DNA from: Pseudomonadota bacterium
GTDB taxonomy: Bacteria; Pseudomonadota; Gammaproteobacteria; Xanthomonadales; Rhodanobacteraceae
Direction: 5' to 3'
DNA: 37,927 bases
Assembly (NCBI GenBank): GCA_021794575.1
Contig: JAJYQO010000016.1
Coordinates: 6,168 to 44,094 of the forward strand
The notes beneath the pieces are model-generated. The model saw only the letters and a list, made by a program, of their open reading frames with translations. It had not been told where the DNA came from and ran no database searches. Positions 9,048 through 15,477 of this stretch are shown piece by piece (positions within the stretch are counted from its first letter, which is position 1; each line of letters begins with the position of its first letter). Both the position numbers and the translations under genes were made by a program.

Positions 9048-9854
9048 TCAGTTTCCGGGCGGGACTGCGCCAACACCGCCGCGGCGCATCGCCAGCGCGC
9101 GCTGGTCGGGCCAGGCCAGCGTGGCGCGGCGGTTGTGGCGCAGCAGCCATTGCCGCCAGCGGCGTTTGCGCAGCAGGCGCAGAAAGTGCGGCGAGGGCAT
9201 GCGGCCGCGCCCCAGCACGTGCAGCCAGCGACCGTCGCTGGCCAGCCGCAGGCCGAGCCGGCGCGCCAGTGCCTGCAGCGCCGGCACGCTGAAAAAACCG
9301 ATGTGCTGGCCGCCCTCGAGCATGTAGTAGTGCCACTGGCCGGGCCGGTTGTCGTGCGCCGGCAGCAGCTCGCTGCTGAGGATCAGCGTGTCGGCCTCCT
9401 GCGACCAGGCGTGCAGACTGCCCAGCGGATCCGGCAGATGCTCGATCACCTCGAAGGCGGTCAGCACGCCGTAGCGTGCGCCGGGCTCGGCCTCGAAGCC
9501 GCGCGCGAACAGGTTCTGGCAATACGGATCGCGCCAGCGGAAGTCGTAGCCGCGGTCGCGCAGCAGACGCACCAGTAGGCCGCTGCCGCCGCCGTGATCG
9601 AGGCAGGTGCCGGTATCGGGCCAGTGCCAGGCCAGCAGCGCGGCGGTGCGCTCGGCCAGGTCGATGTTGCGCGCCGCGATGCCGGTGTCCAACGCATCCA
9701 GCGCGTGGTCGGCATAGGCCTCCTGCAGCCAGTGCGGGTTTTCCACGCGCACGTAGCCGCAGGCCTCGCAGCGCAGGTAGCGGGCGGGATGGCGGCCGCG
9801 CACCAGAGCCTCGGCGAAGGGTGATTCCGGCGCGCCGCAGATCGGGCAGCTCAT
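9048..9854 (-). CDS. Class I SAM-dependent methyltransferase with N-terminal zinc ribbon
   Basis: This is a 268-residue protein. Residues 1-35 hold two CxxC pairs (CPIC, CEAC), a zinc-ribbon-like element. A Methyltransf_23-type domain follows, with SAM motif [12 protein letters not shown] and the later motif [11 protein letters not shown]. The C-terminal 70 residues are very Arg-rich. The family includes methyltransferases acting on sugars, quinones and other small molecules; the substrate here is unknown. It starts four bases after the stop of the small unknown gene and is the third gene of a bioD-led operon. Its presence beside bioD does not make it BioC: the zinc ribbon and basic tail argue against that. 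Confidence 0.8.
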   Translation of the reverse strand: MSCPICGAPESPFAEALVRGRHPARYLRCEACGYVRVENPHWLQEAYADHALDALDTGIAARNIDLAERTAALLAWHWPDTGTCLDHGGGSGLLVRLLRDRGYDFRWRDPYCQNLFARGFEAEPGARYGVLTAFEVIEHLPDPLGSLHAWSQEADTLILSSELLPAHDNRPGQWHYYMLEGGQHIGFFSVPALQALARRLGLRLASDGRWLHVLGRGRMPSPHFLRLLRKRRWRQWLLRHNRRATLAWPDQRALAMRRGGVGAVPPGN

Positions 9855-9858
9855 GGCG

Positions 9859-10194
9859 TCATTTGACGTTGCGTAGATCCCAGTGCGGGCCGATTAGCCA
9901 GGTCAGGCGCTGCGCGATGATCTTCATCGGCAGGCCGCTGCGGATCTCCAACTCCACGTGCAGGTCGCGCTGCGTCGCGCGCACGCCGGCGCCGGCGTCC
10001 ACCGCAGCCAGCGCGGCGGGCACCTTGTCCGGCTCGGTCTGCAGCGCGCGCCAGCGTTCGAACAGCGTCGGTCGCTGCAGGGCGTCTTCGATGGCCTCGG
10101 CCAGCGCCTGCGGGCTATTGCCGGCGAAAGCCAGCGCCGGTTCGGCGCCGCGCGCGCGGGTGAAGTGCTCGATATGGATCAGGAACAGGCTCAT
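9859..10194 (-). CDS. Conserved-looking small protein of unknown function
   Basis: The 111-residue protein begins MSLFLIHIEHFTRARGAEP. It has no signal peptide, membrane helix or cysteine. It appears to be a compact alpha/beta protein: a beta strand at the start, helices around residues 28-50 and 60-70, then a strand LHVELEIRSGLPM and a C-terminal WLIGPHWDLRNVK. I do not recognise a family. The ATG at 10194 has AGGA upstream, 19 bases after the bioD stop, and the methyltransferase follows after four bases. Co-translation with both is therefore likely. The frame upstream of 10194 is Pro/Arg-rich and lies in bioD, so it is not coding. Confidence 0.7.
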   Translation of the reverse strand: MSLFLIHIEHFTRARGAEPALAFAGNSPQALAEAIEDALQRPTLFERWRALQTEPDKVPAALAAVDAGAGVRATQRDLHVELEIRSGLPMKIIAQRLTWLIGPHWDLRNVK

Positions 10195-10213
10195 GGCAAT
10201 TTTCCTGCGGCCG

Positions 10214-10900
10214 CTAACCGCATGATTGCAGAGCCGCCAGCACCGGCGCCAAGGTGCGCGCGGCGGCGGCGGTGGCGGCGTCGTGTGCAATCACGCCCAG
10301 GCAGGGTGCCGGCAGGCGCGTGCGCAGCGTGTCCAGGTTGCGTTCCGGCTCCAGCATGGCCGGATCGATGCGATTGCCGATCCAGCCCAGCAGCGTGCAG
10401 CCGTCGGCCGCGATGGCGCGTGCGCTGAGCAGCGCGTGGTTGAGGCAGCCCAGGCGCAGGCCCACCACCAGGATCACCGGCAGGCCCAGCACGCGCGCGA
10501 GATCGCCGGCCACGAGGGTATCGGACAGCGGCGCCAGCCAGCCGCCGACGCCCTCGACCACCACCACGTCCGCGCATGCGGCCAGGCGCGCATACGCCGC
10601 CTGTACCGGCGCCAGCTCGACGCGCCTGCCATCCGCGGCCGCGGCCAGGTGCGGCGAGACCGCCGCGGCGTAGGCCAGCGGATTGACGTCGGCATAGTCG
10701 GGCGATCCCGAACTCGCAGACTGCAGCGCCAGCGCATCATCGTTGCGCAGGCCCTCGGCCGTGGCCACGCAGCCGCTGGCGACCGGTTTCATGCCGACCG
10801 CGCGCAGGCCGGCGCCGCGCAGCGCGTGCAGCAGCGCCACGCTGACGAAGGTCTTGCCGATACCGGTATCGGTGCCGGTGATGAACACGCTGTTGCGCAT
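10214..10900 (-). CDS. bioD: ATP-dependent dethiobiotin synthetase
   Basis: This 228-residue P-loop protein closes the ureido ring of 7,8-diaminopelargonic acid with CO2 and ATP to give dethiobiotin, in biotin synthesis. The Walker A-type motif FITGTDTGIGKT lies near residues 7-17, followed by GMKPVASG and the carbamate-site region VVVEGVGGWLAP. The length is normal for BioD. The start at ATG 10900 (MRNSVFITG) matches the family; in-frame starts upstream (10918, 10936) are less likely, and no strong ribosome-binding site is seen. No other bio gene is in the window, so biotin genes are dispersed here. It leads the operon with the small unknown protein and the methyltransferase. Confidence 0.93.
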   Translation of the reverse strand: MRNSVFITGTDTGIGKTFVSVALLHALRGAGLRAVGMKPVASGCVATAEGLRNDDALALQSASSGSPDYADVNPLAYAAAVSPHLAAAADGRRVELAPVQAAYARLAACADVVVVEGVGGWLAPLSDTLVAGDLARVLGLPVILVVGLRLGCLNHALLSARAIAADGCTLLGWIGNRIDPAMLEPERNLDTLRTRLPAPCLGVIAHDAATAAAARTLAPVLAALQSCG

Positions 10901-10965
10901 GGCTGAGCATGGCCGCATGTGGACAGATGCGATCATTGTGCGTCGCTTTGTCCCGGAGGTCAGCC

Positions 10966-11457
10966 GTGCACGCCATGCAAAACCTGCAGCACTTGTCCAA
11001 GCGTGCGCTGTATGCCGCGCTGGCGCGCGAGGCAGAAGCCTTGCTGGCCGGCGAGCGCGACTTGATTGCCAACGCCGCCAACCTCGCCGCGCTGGTCTGG
11101 CAGCAGGTGCCGCAGATCAACTGGTGCGGGTTCTATCTGCTCAAGCCCGATGGCGACCTGCTAGTCGGCCCGTTCCAGGGCAAGCCCGCCTGCGTGCGCA
11201 TTGCCATCGGACGCGGTGTATGCGGCCACGCCGCGGCCACGCGGCGGACGCAGGTGGTGGCTGACGTCAATGCGTTTCCCGGGCACATCGCCTGCGATGC
11301 CGATTCGCGCAGCGAGATCGTGGTGCCGCTGTTGCGCGCGGACGGTGCTCTGCTCGGCGTGTGGGACGTGGACAGCCCCGAGCCGGGGCGTTTCGATGCC
11401 GAGGATCGGGACGGCATGGAGGCGCTGTGCCGGGTGTTCGTGGCCAGCATCGGCTGA
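10966..11457 (+). CDS. msrC: Free methionine-(R)-sulfoxide reductase (GAF domain)
   Basis: The 163-residue single GAF-domain enzyme reduces free Met-R-sulfoxide, usually with thioredoxin. The three catalytic cysteines are all present: C76 and C86 in ACVRIAIGRGVCG, and C110 in HIACDADSRSEIVVP. They are spaced 10 and 24 residues apart, exactly as in E. coli fRMsr. The chosen start is GTG 10966, six bases after GGAGG; the ATG nine bases later is spaced too far from this site. It is divergent from bioD and convergent with engB, so it forms its own transcription unit. It fits the redox-repair theme of the neighbourhood. Confidence 0.92.
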   Translation: MHAMQNLQHLSKRALYAALAREAEALLAGERDLIANAANLAALVWQQVPQINWCGFYLLKPDGDLLVGPFQGKPACVRIAIGRGVCGHAAATRRTQVVADVNAFPGHIACDADSRSEIVVPLLRADGALLGVWDVDSPEPGRFDAEDRDGMEALCRVFVASIG

Positions 11458-11541
11458 GAATCCGCGAGCGGACGCCTTTGCCGGACGCCCAGGACCGGCC
11501 CGGCAGCGGCACGCAATCCGTGCGCGGGTTCTGGGCGGCGT

Positions 11542-12156
11542 TCAGACGTTGCGGGGTGGCGCCGCCAGCATCGCGGCCAGCGCGCCGCGCGCTTCGTCCA
11601 GACCGGTGCCGGCAGGTGCGGAAAACGCCTGCACGGAGAGCACGCCGCCGATCTCCTGCAGCGCGCGCCGCACCTGCAGCAACGTTTGCGCGCACTGGCC
11701 GCGGCCCAGCTTGTCGGCCTTGGTCAACAGCACGTGGCAGGGCAGGGCGCAGGCGGCGCAGAAGGCCAGCATCTGCGTGTCGAAGGGCGTCAGCGGATGG
11801 CGGATATCCATCACCAGCGCCAGTCCGCGCAGGCTGCGTCGCCGTTCCAGATAGTCTTCCAGTGCCGCACGCCACTGCGCGCGCACGGCCGCAGGCACTT
11901 TGGCATAGCCGTAGCCGGGCAGGTCGACCAGGCGCCGCCCGTCGGGTAACGCGAACACCACCAGGTGCTGCGTGCGGCCGGGCGTGCGTGAGGTGCGCGC
12001 GAGACCGTGCACGCCGACCAGCGCGTTGAGCGCGCTGGACTTGCCGGCGTTGGAGCGTCCGGCGAAGGCGATCTCGGCGCCGGCATCGGCGGGCAGCGCG
12101 CGTGGGTCGGGCGCGGACAGCACGAAGCGTGCGCCGAGCAGGGGGTTGCTGGACAT
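11542..12156 (-). CDS. engB: Ribosome biogenesis GTPase EngB/YsxC
   Basis: The 204-residue TrmE-Era-EngA-EngB-Septin GTPase aids 50S subunit assembly. G1 is GRSNAGKS at residues 33-40, G3 is DLPGYG at 78-83 and G4 is TKAD. The basic switch region RTSRTPGRTQ is typical of EngB. The ATG at 12156 (MSSNPLLGARFVLSAP) matches the family; the frame is open for 324 bases upstream, but that part overlaps the divergent cytochrome c4 region and is not EngB-like. The gene is divergent from cytochrome c4, an arrangement I associate with Xanthomonadaceae and pseudomonads. Confidence 0.96.
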   Translation of the reverse strand: MSSNPLLGARFVLSAPDPRALPADAGAEIAFAGRSNAGKSSALNALVGVHGLARTSRTPGRTQHLVVFALPDGRRLVDLPGYGYAKVPAAVRAQWRAALEDYLERRRSLRGLALVMDIRHPLTPFDTQMLAFCAACALPCHVLLTKADKLGRGQCAQTLLQVRRALQEIGGVLSVQAFSAPAGTGLDEARGALAAMLAAPPRNV

Positions 12157-12179
12157 CGTGGCAGCGCGCGGCGAGCGGT

Positions 12180-12208
12180 TTGACCGTCCTCGGAGGCGCA
12201 AGGATAAT
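12180..12208 (+). promoter_or_regulatory. Sigma70-type promoter for the cytochrome c4 operon
   Basis: TTGACC (12180-12185) and GATAAT (12203-12208) are separated by 17 bases. Each box matches the consensus at five of six positions. Transcription would start near 12215, about 65 bases before the cytochrome c4 ATG. It lies in the 124-bp divergent gap with engB and probably drives the whole c4-dsbA-dsbA-EEP block. Confidence 0.7.
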
Positions 12209-12280
12209 CCAGCCGCATCAGGCATCGGCGCGTTGCATGCGCCTGCGCGCGACCGGTTCTGGCACTTGCGGAGAATATCC

Positions 12281-12979
12281 ATGAAGCTGATCAGCACGAT
12301 GGTTCTTGCCGGCGCCGCGCTGCTGCTGGCCGCCGGCGCACATGCCGAGGGCGCCATGCCCGCCGGCACTGCCGCGGCCGGCAAGGCCAAGTCTGCGGTA
12401 TGCGCCGCCTGCCACGGCATGGACGGCAACTCCACCGATCCGCAATATCCCAAGTTGGCCGGCCAGCAGGCGTCGTACATCTACCGCCAGCTCGTGCTGT
12501 TCAAGAGCGGCGTGCGCAAGAATCCGATCATGCTGGGCATGGCCACGCCACTGTCCAATCAGGACATGGCCGATCTTGCCGCCTACTTCTCCGCGCAGAA
12601 GATCATGACCGGCGTGGCCGATCCCAAGCAGGTAGCGATGGGGCAGGCGCTGTACCGCGGCGGTGACCGCGCCACCGGCGTGCCGGCGTGCATGGCTTGC
12701 CACGGACCGGACGGTCTGGGCAATCCCGGCGCCGTGTACCCGCATCTGGCCGGCCAGCACGCGCAGTACGTCAACGCGGTGCTCACCGCCTGGCACGGCG
12801 GCGATGCCTGGGGCACCAGCACGCATGCGCTGATCATGCCGACCATCGCCAAGCGACTGACCAGCGCGCAGATCGCCGCGGTGGCCAGCTACATCGCAGG
12901 CCTGCACACCGCGGCTCCGATCGCGCGCAATCCGTCCGGCGTCAACGCCTCGGCCTTCGCGCAGGGCACGACGCCGTAG
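12281..12979 (+). CDS. Diheme cytochrome c4
   Basis: The 232-residue periplasmic electron carrier has a Sec signal peptide with cleavage likely after HA at about residue 22. Two class I cytochrome c domains carry heme sites CAACH (41-45) and CMACH (137-141). Downstream Met ligands are likely M87 in MLGMATPL and the Met in LIMPTIAKRL. C4 cytochromes pass electrons to terminal oxidases, often cbb3 or caa3. The start at ATG 12281 has GGAGA upstream and is the only one giving a proper signal peptide, although the frame is open from 11972. It is followed by two dsbA genes, which makes a periplasmic redox cluster. Confidence 0.95.
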   Translation: MKLISTMVLAGAALLLAAGAHAEGAMPAGTAAAGKAKSAVCAACHGMDGNSTDPQYPKLAGQQASYIYRQLVLFKSGVRKNPIMLGMATPLSNQDMADLAAYFSAQKIMTGVADPKQVAMGQALYRGGDRATGVPACMACHGPDGLGNPGAVYPHLAGQHAQYVNAVLTAWHGGDAWGTSTHALIMPTIAKRLTSAQIAAVASYIAGLHTAAPIARNPSGVNASAFAQGTTP

Positions 12980-13029
12980 ATATGCCTCCACTCCGCGTGG
13001 ACCAGGTCCGCATCACGAGGTTGCACATC

Positions 13030-13932
13030 ATGTGGAAGTCCCTGCTTCTTGGCGGTGCGTTGAGCCTCGCGCTGGCGGCCTGTTCCTCTTCGCAGGCGCC
13101 CGCCGGCAGCGCCGCGGGTACGGCGGCGTCGACTGCCGGCGCGGCACAGGCCGGCAGCGTCGCGGTGCCCGTACCCACAGCGTCGGCGGCCGGCGCGGCC
13201 AGCGTCGCAGCAGCGGCCAGCACCGCGACGTCGAGCGTGCCGGCCTCCCCGGCAAGCAGCGGCGGCGGTACGCCGGTGGCAGCGCCTGCCGACACCGGGC
13301 AGTGGGTGGAGGGCAAAAACTACTTTCGCATCGAGCCGGCGCTGCCCACCGATCACCCCGACCATGTGGTGGTGACCGAGGTGTTCTCGTGGGGTTGCCC
13401 GGCCTGCAATCAGTTCCAGCCCTACGCCGATCTCATCCGCAAGAGCCTGCCGGCTTACGTGCACTGGCAGTATCTGCCGGCCGCGTTCATTCCGCCGGAG
13501 GACTGGCCGCTGTTCCAGCGCGCCTACTACACCGCGCAAGCGCTGGGTCTGGACAATCCGACCACGCACGATGCCATGTTCAAGGCGATCTGGACGCCCG
13601 GTGGTCCGCTCAACACCTACACTGGTCTGGGTACCGCGCAGCCGCGCGTCAAGCAGAACCTGCCCACCCTTGCCGACGTGGCCCGGTTCTATGCCAAGTA
13701 CGGCGTCGACCCCAAGACCTTCGAAGCCACCGCGGAATCGTTCGCGGTCAACGCGCGCATGAAACGCGCCGACCAACTGATCAAGGCCTACGGCGTGGAC
13801 AGCACGCCCACTATCGTGGTCAACGGCGCCTACCGCCTCAACGTGGCCTCCGCCGGTGGCCTGGCGCAGACGCAGCAATTGGTGCATTACCTGGCGCAGA
13901 AAGAAGCCGCCGCCATGCATTTGAAGCAGTGA
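13030..13932 (+). CDS. DsbA-family thiol:disulfide protein, lipid-anchored
   Basis: The 300-residue protein has a short signal peptide and lipobox LAAC, with lipidated Cys18 followed by Ser, which suggests outer-membrane sorting. Residues 19-90 are a low-complexity Ala/Ser/Gly/Pro/Thr linker. The thioredoxin-like DsbA domain follows, with active site WGCPACNQF (C123, C126) and the cis-Pro loop STPTIVVNG near the C-terminus. CPAC is less usual than the CPHC of classical DsbA. The protein could be an oxidant or reductant held at the membrane by a flexible tether. It is ten bases upstream of a second, soluble DsbA. ATG 13030 is the only start giving the lipoprotein signal. Confidence 0.9.
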   Translation: MWKSLLLGGALSLALAACSSSQAPAGSAAGTAASTAGAAQAGSVAVPVPTASAAGAASVAAAASTATSSVPASPASSGGGTPVAAPADTGQWVEGKNYFRIEPALPTDHPDHVVVTEVFSWGCPACNQFQPYADLIRKSLPAYVHWQYLPAAFIPPEDWPLFQRAYYTAQALGLDNPTTHDAMFKAIWTPGGPLNTYTGLGTAQPRVKQNLPTLADVARFYAKYGVDPKTFEATAESFAVNARMKRADQLIKAYGVDSTPTIVVNGAYRLNVASAGGLAQTQQLVHYLAQKEAAAMHLKQ

Positions 13933-13942
13933 GGCGCCCGTC

Positions 13943-14596
13943 ATGTTCAGGCCGCTGCTGACCGTCTTGCTGGCACTGCTATTCGCGGGTGCCGCGCATG
14001 CGCAGAGTGCGCCGGCCATGGTGATGTACCAGCCGGGCGTGAACTACCAACGCATCATCCCGGCGCGGCCGCTGGATGCGACGGCCAGGCGCATCCAGGT
14101 GATCGAGGTGTTTTCCTACGCCTGCCCACATTGCTACGAGTTTCAGCGCTATGCGCATGCATTGCGCAAATCGCTGCCGGCCAACGCTGAGTTCGTGCGT
14201 CTGCCGGCCGTGTTCTGGCCGCAGTGGGAGCCTTACGCACGCGCCTATTTCGCCGCGCGGAAGTTCGGTGTGGCCGATAAAGCCAACCAGGCGCTGTTCG
14301 ACGCGATCTGGGTCAAGCGCCAACCACTGCATTCGCTGGAACAGTTGGCGGGTTTCTACGCGCGCTATGGCGTGCAGCCGGCGGCGTTCTTGAAGATGGC
14401 GCGATCGCCGGCAGTGACCGGCGAAATGCGGCACGCCATGCAGCTCGAGCAGGCCTGGGGCGTCAACGGCACGCCGGCAATCGTGGTCGATGGCGCCTGG
14501 CGCAGCGGCGCGGTGCAAAGCTACTCGCAACTGGTCGACGTGGCGCGCTTCCTGGTGCAGCAGGCCGAGGCCGCGCGCGCGCCGCGCGCGCATTGA
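13943..14596 (+). CDS. dsbA: Thiol:disulfide interchange protein DsbA
   Basis: This 217-residue periplasmic oxidoreductase introduces disulfide bonds into exported proteins. The signal peptide is MFRPLLTVLLALLFAGAAHA, with cleavage after AHA. The active site FSYACPHCYEF has C61 and C64, and the cis-Pro region is NGTPAIVVDG. The length is that of classical DsbA. It lies ten bases after the lipid-anchored DsbA and ten bases before the endonuclease-like gene, all probably one operon from the promoter at 12180. No dsbB is in the window. Confidence 0.95.
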   Translation: MFRPLLTVLLALLFAGAAHAQSAPAMVMYQPGVNYQRIIPARPLDATARRIQVIEVFSYACPHCYEFQRYAHALRKSLPANAEFVRLPAVFWPQWEPYARAYFAARKFGVADKANQALFDAIWVKRQPLHSLEQLAGFYARYGVQPAAFLKMARSPAVTGEMRHAMQLEQAWGVNGTPAIVVDGAWRSGAVQSYSQLVDVARFLVQQAEAARAPRAH

Positions 14597-14606
14597 GGTC
14601 ACGCAC

Positions 14607-15425
14607 GTGACCGCGCGGCGCGTCCATTCGCGACGGCCGGCGCCGGTGCCGATAGCCGCGGTACTGCGCCTGCTCAGTTGTAACATTCTGGCCGGGGCGC
14701 GCATCGAGCGCTATCGCCAATACTTCACGCGCGGGCTGACCCATGTGCTGCCGGGTCCGGGCAAGCAGGCCAACCTCGACCGGCTGGCCGATCTGGTCGC
14801 GCAGTTCGATCTGGTCGGCCTGCAGGAAGCCGATGCCGGCAGTCTGCGCTCGGGTTTCCTCAACCAGACCCAGTACCTGGCGCAGGCGGCCGGCATGCCG
14901 TACTGGAGCGACCAGCCCAATCGCCATGTGGCGCGCCTGGCGCGATCGGCCAACGGTTTGCTCAGCCGTATCGCGCCGCATGAAGTACTGGATTACCCGT
15001 TGCCGGGGCGCATCCCCGGCCGCGGCGCCCTGCTGGCGCGTTATCGCGAGGGCACGCGGGCGTTGACGGTGGTGGTGGCGCACCTGTCGCTGGGGCCGCA
15101 AGCGCGTGCGCGCCAACTCGATTTCATCACCGAACTGCTGACCGACGACGGGCACGCGGTGCTGATGGGCGATCTCAATTGCGCCTGGCCCGGTCCGGAG
15201 CTGGAGCGGCTGTTCGCGCGCACGCGTCTGCAGCCGCCGCGCGATGCGCTGCCTACCTATCCCAGCTGGCGGCCGCGTCGCGCCATTGACCATATCCTGA
15301 CCAGTGACGGCATCGAAGTGCTGCAGCGTTGGACACCGCCGCTGGCGTTTTCCGACCATCTTCCTCTGGCTGCCGAGATCCGCCTGCGCGCATCATCCGC
15401 GATTGCCGGGTCGGCGCGGCAATGA
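14607..15425 (+). CDS. Endonuclease/exonuclease/phosphatase-family hydrolase
   Basis: The 272-residue EEP-fold enzyme starts at GTG 14607; the GAGG overlapping the dsbA stop serves as ribosome-binding site. Metal and catalytic residues of the DNase I-like fold are visible: N26 in LLSCN, E74 in GLQEAD, His in VVAHLSLG, the GDLN pair, and the C-terminal AIDHIL and FSDHLP. It has no signal peptide. The target could be nucleic acid, a phosphoinositide-like compound or a nucleotide; family members next to dsbA in related genomes are annotated only generically. It is followed directly by a strong terminator. Confidence 0.88.
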   Translation: MTARRVHSRRPAPVPIAAVLRLLSCNILAGARIERYRQYFTRGLTHVLPGPGKQANLDRLADLVAQFDLVGLQEADAGSLRSGFLNQTQYLAQAAGMPYWSDQPNRHVARLARSANGLLSRIAPHEVLDYPLPGRIPGRGALLARYREGTRALTVVVAHLSLGPQARARQLDFITELLTDDGHAVLMGDLNCAWPGPELERLFARTRLQPPRDALPTYPSWRPRRAIDHILTSDGIEVLQRWTPPLAFSDHLPLAAEIRLRASSAIAGSARQ

Positions 15426-15426
15426 A

Positions 15427-15452
15427 AAGGGCCACCCTCGCGGGTGGCCCTT
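15427..15452. terminator. Bidirectional intrinsic terminator
   Basis: Arms AAGGGCCACCC (15427-15437) and GGGTGGCCCTT (15442-15452) form a perfect 11-bp stem with loop TCGC. Read on the minus strand, the 3' arm ends in four T residues 26-52 bases after the TonB receptor stop. On the plus strand it follows directly after the EEP gene stop, with a shorter T tail. It separates two convergent units. Confidence 0.9.
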
Positions 15453-15477
15453 GCTGCATGCGACGGCAGTGCAACGC

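Noticed and set aside
9048-9854. Methyltransferase as BioC because of bioD proximity
   Set aside because: The zinc-ribbon N-terminus and Arg-rich C-terminus are not BioC features; kept as a methyltransferase of unknown substrate.
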